Shown here: positions 43,685-51,411 of the stretch, piece by piece | Layout: each line of letters starts with the position of its first letter | Position numbering within the stretch: the stretch's first letter is position 1 | Assembly: GCF_018812025.1 (NCBI RefSeq) | Contig: NC_063045.1 | Location: 55,576,457-55,640,456, forward strand | Reading direction: 5' to 3' | Length of the DNA stretch: 64,000 nt | Source of the DNA: Megalobrama amblycephala | Lineage: Eukaryota; Chordata; Actinopteri; Cypriniformes; Xenocyprididae | Position numbers and translations under genes: made by a program | The notes under the pieces: generated by a model | Database searches by the model: none | What the model was told of the DNA's origin: nothing | Seen by the model: only the letters and a program-made list of their open reading frames with translations

Positions 43685-45002
43685 GATGAACCGGTCGACC
43701 TCTAATTATATAAATGTCATTACTGTTACTTAAAGCGGAACTCAGTAAGATTTGCGAAGCTCCCCCTACAGGTTCCTTCAGTGAATCACACTATCGTAAA
43801 TACTCCAAGCGCAGCTCTGGACTACAACGCCTACAACGCTCACCAGCGCAGTAGTTTTGCAAATACAGTACAAGAAGTCTCGATGGAGTTGGGTAATTTT
43901 CGAAATTGTCTTATAAAGTCATAATATATACACTGTTTTTGAATTACCGTAAAGCATTTTGTCACTCTCGCGTGAACGTGAACATGAGGCGAGCTTGTGT
44001 CGGGTCGATGCAGCTCAATTTGCAAGTGCTGTTTTCTGGCGTAGACGTGCCAGAGGGGGTTAGTGCACGCCTCAAACACACCACTACAAGTCAATTAACC
44101 ATTGTAAGGACTCAGAAAATGATTTATGAAGGTAAAAAAAAAGTTACTTAGTTCTGCTTTAAATGGCAAATTTAATGCTTTCTTGCTGAATAAAAGAATT
44201 AATTTCTTTCAAGAGGGGGGAAAAAAACAACATACTGAACCCAAACTTTTGAATGGTAGTGTACCTGATCCATCAATGTGGGATTCACAACAGTGACCTT
44301 ATATGTTTTAAGGCTTCTATTTTCATGTAAATTCAAGCAAAGAGCTACACGCTGATGATCTGAAGCAAAACAAGTTCTCTCTCATGTGGCTAAAAAGACA
44401 CTAAATTGGGCACTTGGGGCATTCACAACCTCACCATGAAGTTCACACATTTACAAAACCACTTCGAACTGACACAAACTGCCAGAGTCCTGCAACAACA
44501 ATGCACGCTGTTTATAAAGTTTTGCAGATGAAAGAATATGTGACAGCACAGGTTAAAATGAGGCAAAGTCAAATGACAGAAAGACCCTCCAGACTTACTA
44601 ATTCAGTCAATCGTGAATGTATGTTCACAATTTAGCCTCTGGCATCCTCAGTGAAGGGACAGAGTGCTGAACACTGAACTAAGTAGTAAAACGCAGAGCA
44701 AAAGACTCCCTGAATGACCTTCCAATTTATTTTGTGAGATGTTTACACTACAAACAGACCTGGTTTAACTTTTCACTGATACTCTTGTTCAATAATTTAA
44801 TCATGAGATAAGCATTATAAATGGACTCACTCACCTCAAAAAGCTTGATCAGCGACTTCATATACAGTCTGCGGATCCCGAAGGACACGCCGAGGATTGC
44901 GGGTACGATGATAAACACCAGAAGAAGGGTGAACCACACCGTGAAGGAAATGCCCAGGAGCATACAAATCAGGCTGTCGAAGGGGAAGAGGTAGGACTCC
45001 AT
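28204..45002 (-). CDS. gpat4: gpat4 (agpat6), ER glycerol-3-phosphate acyltransferase, penultimate exon not found
   Basis: GPAT4 transfers an acyl group from acyl-CoA to sn-glycerol-3-phosphate, the first step of phospholipid and triacylglycerol synthesis, in the ER membrane and on lipid droplets. Eleven exons encode 389 residues up to the end of exon 10, plus the C-terminus. The acyltransferase motifs are present: NHTSPID (HX4D) at residues 242-248, WFERSE at 284-289, IFPEGT at 314-319 and VYPVAIK at 340-346. A hydrophobic segment at about residues 18-40 is a membrane anchor, and a second lies in exons 3-4. The N-terminal LFPFDSL and C-terminal DRSRS identify GPAT4 rather than GPAT3. The exon expected to encode about 28 residues between SRM and DGGLKR was not found, and exons 10 and 11 are out of frame without it. 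Confidence 0.9.
28380..29700. repeat. Hairpin-headed interspersed repeat of unknown class
   Basis: Starts with three spaced copies of a GGGGCTGTAGCCCCTATTGT-type hairpin block (about 28391, 28452 and 28504). Long AT-rich DNA follows, with internally repeated text: GCGCCACC plus AACTTTTGAA at 28690, 29129 and 29405, and CCGCACAGAAATGACTGAAC at about 28940 and 29660. No terminal inverted repeats and no long frame. I recall similar text as common in cyprinid genomes, but cannot name the family. Confidence 0.7.
29700..30967. other. gpat4 intron 10, remaining part
   Basis: AT-rich DNA with GCTTAGCATGCTAA palindromes near 29765-29790 and poly-T/poly-A runs. Both strands were read for the missing gpat4 exon without success. 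Confidence 0.6.
30968..31096 (-). CDS. gpat4: gpat4 exon 10
   Basis: 43 codons after TTGGCAG, phase 0 to phase 0, encoding YDPRFGDAFWNSSKFGMVNY, then LLHMMSSWAIVCSVWYLPPM and SRM. Donor GTGAGT at 30967. Confidence 0.95.
31181..31266 (-). CDS. gpat4: gpat4 exon 9 (motif IV)
   Basis: 86 nt after TTCTGAAG, encoding TCINNTSVMMFKKGSFEIG then CTVYPVAIK; ends in phase 0 at GTAAGA. Confidence 0.95.
31355..31410 (-). CDS. gpat4: gpat4 exon 8 (motif III)
   Basis: 56 nt after TTTTTTTTAG, encoding LSDHVADESKLPILIFPE with the Gly of IFPEGT split across the junction. Donor GTGAGT. Confidence 0.95.
31514..31629 (-). CDS. gpat4: gpat4 exon 7 (motif II)
   Basis: 116 nt between GCATCAG and GTAACA, encoding VGQVHGGLMGVIQRAMVKAC then PHIWFERSEVKDRHLVAK. 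WFERSE is the substrate-binding motif II. Confidence 0.95.
31719..31812 (-). CDS. gpat4: gpat4 exon 6 (catalytic motif I)
   Basis: 94 nt after CTTCAAG, encoding NKPKNGGICVANHTSPIDV then IILASDGCYAM. NHTSPID is the HX4D catalytic motif. Donor GTAGTG, phase 0. Confidence 0.95.
31951..32040 (-). CDS. gpat4: gpat4 exon 5
   Basis: 90 nt between ATGTGCAG and GTATAG, encoding MKNYLSDKVHLMCYRICVRA then LTAIITYHD, strongly conserved in the family. Confidence 0.95.
32380..32885. mobile_element. Full-length hAT-like MITE (ACACTACT family) in gpat4 intron 5
   Basis: 506 bp between ACACTACTGCTCAAATGTTT and CCCCAAACTTTTGAACAGTA-GTGT. Carries the family landmark CCAGTCTTCAGTGTCACATG. No obvious target duplication, so the flanks have probably diverged. 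Confidence 0.85.
33164..33238 (-). CDS. gpat4: gpat4 exon 4
   Basis: 75 nt, encoding the hydrophobic VTLAFTGVGLLVVL then TSIVGLFPNG, part of the second membrane segment. Ends in phase 2 at GTATGT. Confidence 0.9.
33753..34035 (-). CDS. gpat4: gpat4 exon 3
   Basis: 283 nt between CCACAG and GTGAGA. It contains MSDIFYFCRRGVESIVDDEV and FTAEELESWNLLTR. Compared with mammals, about ten residues are missing in the variable part before AEPEFD; this is in frame and probably a lineage difference. Confidence 0.95.
34129..34198 (-). CDS. gpat4: gpat4 exon 2
   Basis: 70 nt after TTCTTTCAG, encoding WATLRMERGAREKNQHLY and KPYSN, ending in phase 1 at GTGAAA. Intron 1 (34199-44834) is 10.6 kb and full of transposons. 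Confidence 0.93.
35577..36718. mobile_element. 1.14 kb terminal-inverted-repeat element (GGCTGCGTTTACACTTGGCA)
   Basis: Left end TGGCTGCGTTTACACTTGGC then ATTAATATGCGATC; right end is its inverse (GCATGTTAATGCC then AAGTGTAAACGCAGCCA). No transposase frame. It directly abuts the element at 36719. Confidence 0.87.
36719..38640. mobile_element. 1.9 kb element with dense AAGTC/GAGTC subterminal arrays
   Basis: Starts GCAGAGGTGGGACAAAGTCA. The first 180 bp and last 150 bp contain dozens of AAGTC and GAGTC pentamers in one orientation. The interior holds ordinary AT-rich DNA with no transposase. Serine-lysine frames over the arrays are repeat artefacts. It resembles known fish nonautonomous DNA elements with subterminal transposase-binding repeats. 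Confidence 0.8.
39880..42022. mobile_element. hAT-like element with intact 8-bp target duplication
   Basis: 2143 bp with inverted ends CAGGGACGTTGGAAC and GTTCCAACGTCTATG, followed inside by G-rich and C-rich runs. It is flanked by ATGTGATT on both sides (39872-39879 and 42023-42030). A PIF-like MITE is nested at 41098-41728. No transposase frame. Confidence 0.9.
41098..41728. mobile_element. PIF-Harbinger-like MITE with TTA target duplication
   Basis: 631 bp, inverted ends AGCCTCGTTTACACTGCACG and its inverse, flanked by TTA at 41095-41097 and 41729-41731. GC-rich near the ends, with CGCG-rich subterminal text. It sits wholly inside 39880-42022. Confidence 0.87.
42388..42734. mobile_element. 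347-bp TTAA-type MITE (AGGCACAATATGTA family)
   Basis: Left TTAAAGGCACAATATGTAG, right CTTACATACTGTGCCTCTAA. The right flank is CTAA instead of TTAA, probably one mutation. Confidence 0.75.
42826..44262. mobile_element. hAT-like MITE split by later insertions
   Basis: Host pieces are 42826-43085 (CATTCAAAAGTTTGGGGTCG to CAGAAATCATTCTAATATTC), about 43705-43729 and 44163-44262 (to CCAAACTTTTGAATGGTAGT). The interruptions hold several repeats, including 43730-44162 and a GGTCGACCTCTA-ended repeat with 34 A residues at 43648-43681. Confidence 0.75.
43730..44162. mobile_element. TTAA-flanked MITE (AGCGGAACTCAGTAA family)
   Basis: Ends TTAAAGCGGAACTCAGTAAG and GTTACTTAGTTCTGCTTTAA, TTAA at 43730-43733 and 44159-44162. 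It interrupts the hAT-like host repeat. Confidence 0.85.
44835..45002 (-). CDS. gpat4: gpat4 exon 1
   Basis: 56 codons, phase 0, MESYLFPFDSL then the membrane segment and FGIRRLYMKSLIKLFE. The ATG at 45002 has a strong context (AAG before, G after) and directly follows an AG after a pyrimidine-rich run, so it may open an exon spliced to an untranslated leader. Donor GTGAGT at 44834. Confidence 0.93.
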
Positions 45003-45829
45003 CTTGACCAAGAGACGCAGGGAAGGAATGATTTAAAAGTGACGGGATTACCTAAACACAGAGTGCTGGACGACTCTATAGTGCCTCAATTTCTGAAGCC
45101 TACGCTGAAACACAGCCTTCATGGGCATACAGGGAAAAATGATCATTTTACATCCATATCCATCCAATTAACACCTTAGGGTGCTAAAGACATGTCTGCG
45201 GGACATGTCAGGGTTAACAAAACCCTGAATGAGACTAAAGTGTTGGAAATATAAATAAATGTGCATAAATATTCAATCTTTCCTCCTTTCACAGTCTCTT
45301 GGGATGAATATTTCTGCATCAATGACCTATTTGAAATGGTCTCACATCACCGTCCACTGCCATTTCTGGCATATCTAGAAAAAAAGAGGGAAAATGTTTA
45401 TGAAGAAGAGTTAAAATAAGCTCATATTCAGACTTGTTTAAGAAATAAAATGATATATGCATTTTCCTCCTTTTAGATTAATCATCTAAAGCAGAATTAT
45501 ATTCTAAGTAATGAAATGTACTGATAGACACGATTAAACGACTGTAATGAGTATTTAATAGATTGTAACGGACAATTGAACAGCACTCCAAAAGCTAAAT
45601 ATCTATATTATAACACCTAAAGCATATTCTTCATCTTTACATCTGAAATAAATGTTAATTAGATCTTAAATGAATCATAAATAGATTAAAACTGCAGTTG
45701 TAGTAAACATTGTTTGTATGCAGATGTATGTGACTGGATGCTAAAGCGCTTATCAACAGCTTTCCTTTTAATCACGTAATTAAACTCCCAAACGTCTTTA
45801 AATGTATGAAACCCGCTGTTTATACTGAC

Positions 45830-46090
45830 CTTTTCCCTGAAGATAGCGTTTAAATGCTGATTTGTCCTCTCATTAAAATTCTAATTTGACATTTTAGCAA
45901 CGTGAGACGCTGCTGTTGTTGTTATTATGCAACAAGTTTAAGAGCATCAGCAGTGGCGCGATGCTCGGCTGCCGCAACTTCCGCTTCCGGTGGGCTCGGC
46001 TGCTTCGACATTGGCTGAGGATGTTTGCCCCTCCTACCGCTGATCTCCGAGCAGTTGTTCTATGTGCGGTCGTGTTTCGGGAATGGATAG
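45830..46090 (-). promoter_or_regulatory. Candidate gpat4 promoter and untranslated first exon
   Basis: GC- and CpG-richer than its surroundings. On the minus strand it has CCAAT (46014-46010) and two adjacent ETS-type sites, CCGGAAGCGGAAGTT (45990-45976), a layout typical of TATA-less housekeeping promoters. A possible donor (AAAAG before GTCAGT) ends a leader exon at 45830. Not proven; the acceptor would be just before the ATG at 45002. Confidence 0.45.
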
Positions 46091-46730
46091 TTACTGGGAT
46101 AGCTGATTCCAGACCAGCGGCGTCTGCATTATTAATAATATTTTGTTACAAATATTATTTTGTTTAAAATACTGTTCTTAGATTGTTTGTATTAAAGTGT
46201 AATATAAAATTATTTATTTTTTAAAAATTAACAGTTCACTTTTCGTATTACATTTGTCTTGTAAACTTACCATAAATGCATTTATTTATATATAGTTGAT
46301 TGATTTACTCTTGCTCAGACCGTTCAGTATTAAACTCTGAAAATCCATGATCCAATCCAGTAATCCATCATAAAAATATGAATTATGAATTTTAAAAATC
46401 AATTTTTTTATTTATTTTATTTATTTATTTGTAATGAAATAAATAGACGCAATGTTCCCGGGGGAATGTTTGGAGGATTTTATAACTAAGAAAGCAAAAG
46501 AAAAAAGAAAAAAACGTTTTTAAAGCATTTAAAAAAAAAAAACTGGATGTTTTGAACTTTCAGAAAGCATTCAGAAATAACTTTTTCATAACATTTTCAA
46601 AATTTTAGAATGGAATGTTCCTCTAACGTTCACATAAACCAATTAATTTTGGTAATTAATTAATTAAAAAAACTGGACGTTTTGAACGTTTAAAAACATT
46701 CAGGGGGAAAAAATAAATAAAAAAATTCAT

Positions 46731-48135
46731 AACTTTAGGGCTTAGTTCACCAAAACAAAAAAATAAAATAAAAAAAAAGAGAAGTTTCTGTCATTTATTA
46801 CTCACCCTCATTGTCGTTCCAAACCCGTAAGACCTTCATTCATCTTCGGAACACAAATTAAGATATTTTTGATCAAATATCACCTATATAAAGCAACATA
46901 ATTAGCCTACCACATTCAAGTTCCAGAAAAGTAGGCCTAGTAAAGACATCATTAAAATAGTCCATGTGACTACAGTGGTTCAACCTTTATGTTATGAAGC
47001 GACGAAAATATTTTATGTGCGTCAGAGTGATGTATAGGAAGCCTGCACTGTCTATACAACGTAAACTGCATAGGAGACTGACAGGGGAGAGATGAAATTG
47101 TTGAATAAAGTCGTTATTTTTGTTTTGTTTTGCTTTACTGCTTTTCTGGACCTTGAATGTGGTAATTACGTTGCTTTCTATGAGAGATTAATAAACCTCT
47201 CGGATTTCATCCAAAATATCTTAAAGGCGGGGTATCCATTTTTTCAACTACACTGTTTGGAAGTTAGTCGGATCAACACCAACAACAAACGTCTAACCAA
47301 TCAGCATTAGGGGGCGTATGACGGTCGAGGAGACAGAACGAGCAAGAGGGAGATTTGAAAAAAAAAGGCAGAAAGAGAAATTAAACAATACGAAAGAGCT
47401 CAAAAGAATATCACTGGAATGAAGGTTTTTGACTGGGCAAGCGCTATAGGACCTGTGTTAATATTAGAAACGCTTTCCAGCGCTGGAGAGAGCTAAGTGG
47501 GAAGGCCTGAAAACAGACGCGGAGGCTGCTTTGATTCCGCTTCACATGTGAGTAACACTGGGTTTGAGTGTCATTGATTGTCTGGAGCTGCTGTGCTGTT
47601 GCTGATTAACAACAAACTCTTGTTTGTATTTACTCTTGTGTACTGTACGTTCATTTTTTTGTGCTTCCTTGTCGTTCGTTCATCAACTGCACTTTATTTT
47701 TCGTGAAGCATTTTGTAGCACATCAGTTGTGATACACAGACACCCACTCTCGTATTGCGTGTGTAACAGTGGCCAGATAGTGAGAGTTGAGCAGTTAAAC
47801 TACTGCACACTGATGACCGCTAGAGAATGCAGTGTTTAGTGTTATTGTCAGTGCACTTGCCACGCATGCCAGCAGCTGATGGGCCGGGGTTTGAGACCGA
47901 CTCGGAGCAGGGTGGTTAGGACTGGAGAGTGAGTTTTGGAGGCGGAGCAATGAAGAGAGGGGTGGGTTTGGGTTGATTTCAAATATCAACAATGTCCAAC
48001 AGCGTTGTTGAAAAATAACATACCCCACTTTTAATTTGTGTTCTGAAGATGAACGAAGGTCTTATGGGTTTGGAACGACATGAGGGTGAGTAATTAATGA
48101 CAGAAATTTCAGTTTTGTGTGAACTAACAGTTTAA
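46731..48135. mobile_element. Short copy of the long-TIR element family, split by a MITE
   Basis: Left arm 46731-47220 and right arm 48035-48135 match the arms at 20150-23007 (TTATTACTCACCCTCATTGT and TTGTGTTCTGAAGATGAACG). The break is filled by 47221-48034. Confidence 0.82.
47221..48034. mobile_element. 814-bp TTAA-flanked MITE (AGGCGGGGTATCCATT family)
   Basis: Left TTAAAGGCGGGGTATCCATT, right AACATACCCCACTTTTAA. The frame at 47624 and similar ones belong to this element. Confidence 0.87.
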
Positions 48136-48137
48136 TG

Positions 48138-49212
48138 TAGCCTGACGTGGTCATACTCAATTCTAGTTCGAATACGAGTCTGATACTGCTCCATTGGGCT
48201 TTGATTATGGGGGCGTATTTCAACCGATCCAGGAAAGACCTCAATTGGATAGACCTACAACCAATCAGAGCTACAGAGTAAGTGACCTATGTTGAGCGAC
48301 ATAGTTGTCAACAGAACTCTTCTTAGCGACCATCGGGGCCAGCTGATAAATCAAACTTTTGCCGAATCCCGTAGGAAGGACGGCAAAGACATCTTTCCCA
48401 TCGACAAATGCCTTGATCGCGGTCCTCTGTTCCTTTTTTAAAATTAATGCGCTGTCGATATCTTCTATAACGGACGCGATGGCGGAATCTACACATCTCA
48501 GTTCTTCAACAGCCATCATTGTTGTAAACTAATTGACCTTTCGCAAAGACCCGCCCCCCTTAGTTACTGTTGCTTTGTCCGACAAGCCATAGCGCTGTCA
48601 CGCCACACAGAGTGGAAAATACATCGCGGAGCAAAGAGGAAACTGACAACACATCGACAGACGAGACAGAGCAGGTTACTTATGATATTAAACAAAGTCC
48701 CAGCTTTCAAACTGTGTAGTTATTAAAAAAATTCAAACAATAAAAACCGTTTTGTGGCTCTTTAATGGGTTGTGACCATGATCGTGACAGATTGCTGTAG
48801 CGCCTCAGCTCAAGAGGCTCGTGAACCGATCATCTCTTCCAACTAGTCCATTTATAGCATCAAATAAACATGAATGAACATGAGAATGAATGTTGTTTCA
48901 AACGCGAAAAGACGTCAATATGCACAATTTTTCAAGTTTAACTCCACCGAGGTTAATCTTCTAACTCCTGACTGCTTTGTCGGACAAAATGGCGGATGCG
49001 GCGTTCTGATTGGTTAGATCGCTTGTCAATCAAACTCCCCAAGCGCTCTTTGATGACGTGGCTGATTACGTTTCTGGTGATAATCTGTCAATCATCGCCC
49101 TGACAATGTGATTGGTCCGAACAGTTTCTGCCTCTATGGATCGAGTCCAGACCGAACTCCCCGACCTTAAAATGTTGTGGGCGGAGCTAAGTTCGGCTGG
49201 CATCCAGGCTAA
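48138..49212. mobile_element. Element bounded by TAGCCTG/CAGGCTA carrying a helicase fragment
   Basis: Left TAGCCTGACGTGGTCATACT, right GGCTGGCATCCAGGCTA. The ends are inverted but imperfect. The right part (TCGAGTCCAGACCGAACTCC) is, from recall, a common fish repeat. It carries the RecQ-type fragment at 48283-48519. Confidence 0.6.
48283..48519 (-). pseudogene. RecQ-type helicase N-terminal fragment
   Basis: The minus strand encodes ALILKKEQRTAIKAFVDGKD, then VFAVLPTGFGKSLIYQLAP and MVAKKS. QRTAIKAF resembles the RecQ motif 0 region, and PTGFGKS is the Walker A motif. A plausible ATG stands at 48519. Motif II (DEAH) and everything after are absent, so it cannot be an active helicase. RecQ-like fragments are, to my recollection, repeated in cyprinid genomes within mobile elements. 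Confidence 0.7.
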
Positions 49213-49740
49213 GTTTAATGGGAATGTTAATAAAACATTCTAAGAGCTTATTTTTGTTAGCTGGGAATGTTCATGACACAAAATTAACAGAATTCTCCAT
49301 ATTTTCTCACTATAAATTGAACCATCTAGTGAAACTGTGAAAATTGTGCTTAGGAGTTTATGTTTTGAATGTTTATACAGCAAATTTTTCCTTACAATCA
49401 GGGTAAATTTTGTGTTTTTTTTATGTTCCAATCTGGATTTCTAACAAAAAAAAAATATTTCATTCCTATTACTGAAAGCATTGTGAAACTGACATTCATA
49501 AGTCTAAAATAAGTCTAAGGTTGAAATACATGCCTGACATACTGCAGAACCATCTCTGGCCAGATGCTGGAGCTGGAACTCTACTATATGCATCATCAGG
49601 TAACACAAACACGTGGCTCGACGTAACTAGTTTATTTAATTTGAAATAAAATATATTATAACAAACAAAAATGGATTGCACCATCTATATATGTATGACT
49701 TATCGTTTGAGTTTGCAATGTTACATGTGAGTCATTACCA
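49213..49740. other. Intergenic DNA between gpat4 upstream region and calcium-sensor 3' UTR
   Basis: AT-rich, with GGGAATGTTAATAAAACATT-type repeat text that resembles 46440-46730, so the nest 46731-49212 may itself have landed in an older repeat. No gene seen. Confidence 0.4.
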
Positions 49741-50799
49741 TTTATTAATCTTGGTGTTTGAAGAATACACGTTAAAAACAAACACTTTGATTGCACAACT
49801 CTTTAATGAAATCTACACTCTACAAAAAGTTGTTTTGGCATGCATAGAATAACTCAGTTAAGACAAACTTGAAATCACACAAATAAGATACAAGAAATCC
49901 AACCTCTCTCTCACACACACACACACTCTCAAATAGTGAATTAAGGTCAAAGACGCTCATCTGTTAACTGAACTCGCAACATTTAAATACAGGACAAAAC
50001 TACACAAAGTATGCTTACGGTAGGCTACTCCGCTGTGTTGACTCATAATTGTATCAGCACTAGCATTCATGCAAGACAATGTGCAAACAAGGGCAGTTCT
50101 TTATGGCAAATCTTTCTCAACATTTCAAAAAATATGTCCAGACATACAGTAGTGCATAGGTCCGATGTATACAATAAATAGCAAATAATTGATAGCAAAG
50201 ATTTCCAGCATTTCCCAGTACATTGATATATAAAATAAAATCTTTGTGATAATCTAATATATCATAGGCTACTGTAAAACAGCCAGAGTCTTTTAAAGGG
50301 AAACTCTACACACTCATCTCTCTACAGTTTACAAATATTAATAAATAGCTTAATGAAACAGCAATGTTATTGCAGTTTGATGCACCCTACTGTCAGGTGT
50401 GAGATGCCAGTAAATTATAGTACTGGATATTTTGATGCTTATTAGCTGAGAAGTTTGATCGCTCGCTCTTTTGAAAGGTTGCTCTCGGGGCGGTTTTTGC
50501 ATCAGACCCCTCGCAGGCTTTTTATGGGGTAAAAAAACCTGTTACACAAATATATATCACAGTATTAGTGAGGCATCCTCTCATTCCCACTGTTGGCTTC
50601 ATGAAAGCTGTCATGGAGGGCTATAGTGCAGCTCTTTCATTTGTGCTTTGAGGTCAGAGGTCATATTTCAGAAGTTCCTCTTGTGAGGCTGCTCCCATTT
50701 CATCATAATCTTTCCTCTCCTCTTCACCTCCTCTATCCTCCTCTCCCTATGTCAGAGCACAGGAGATCCGGTTTTTGATGGGGTTCGTCCACCTTTCCT
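49740..50799 (-). other. 3' UTR of the cabp1-like gene
   Basis: About 1 kb of mostly unique DNA after the stop codon. Minus-strand AATAAA signals occur at 49746-49741 (and again near 49635). The extent is inferred from lack of repeats and from these signals. Confidence 0.45.
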
Positions 50800-50825
50800 C
50801 TAGCGAGACATCATTCGCACAAATT
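50800..50825 (-). CDS. cabp1: cabp1-like last coding exon
   Basis: 26 nt after [18 protein letters not shown] then TAG. A very short exon, recognised by the invariant CaBP C-terminus and the matching phase. It is separated from EF4 by a 4.8 kb intron holding the Tc1/MITE nest. Confidence 0.94.
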
Positions 50826-50894
50826 CTGAAAGAAGGAAGACCAGAAATTGGTTGAATTTAACACTGAAATTCTCAAATTAACAAAAGGTCCTAT

Positions 50895-50983
<89 letters not shown>

Positions 50984-51369
50984 GGATCGATTCTGAGATT
51001 TTCCGAATGCATTGTGATTCTCTATTGAATTGTTTCTGAGCTTAGTTCTGAACAGCAGATGGTGCTCTAGGCTAGTTTTTAACCACACACTCAAATGCTC
51101 ACGAAGAAGAGCGCTCATGCATTCGGCTGAGTCTGAAAATGTATTTGCACCTCAGAATGCTTTTATGAGGCAAGATTAATGTAAACAGCCCATTGCAAAC
51201 ACCATTGTAATTCACTTCAAACTTTTTAAACTTTATAAATGGTTAGTTTATAGAAGGTTCAAGTGGTGTGTGTAAGGAATTGGAAGCAAGCAGAGTACGG
51301 CTGTTTCTAAAGCACAAAGTGCTATCTGCTTTTAAAAACTAAGCTCAAAATCGATTCAAGAGAGAATTG

Positions 51370-51411
<42 letters not shown>

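Noticed and set aside
47092..47310. 72-codon frame starting with a signal-peptide-like hydrophobic stretch
   Set aside because: It crosses the junction of two transposable elements (46731-48135 and 47221-48034) and has no recognisable domain.
50848..51118. Cys-Val and Thr-His repeat frames
   Set aside because: They read through the (TG)n tract in the last cabp1-like intron.
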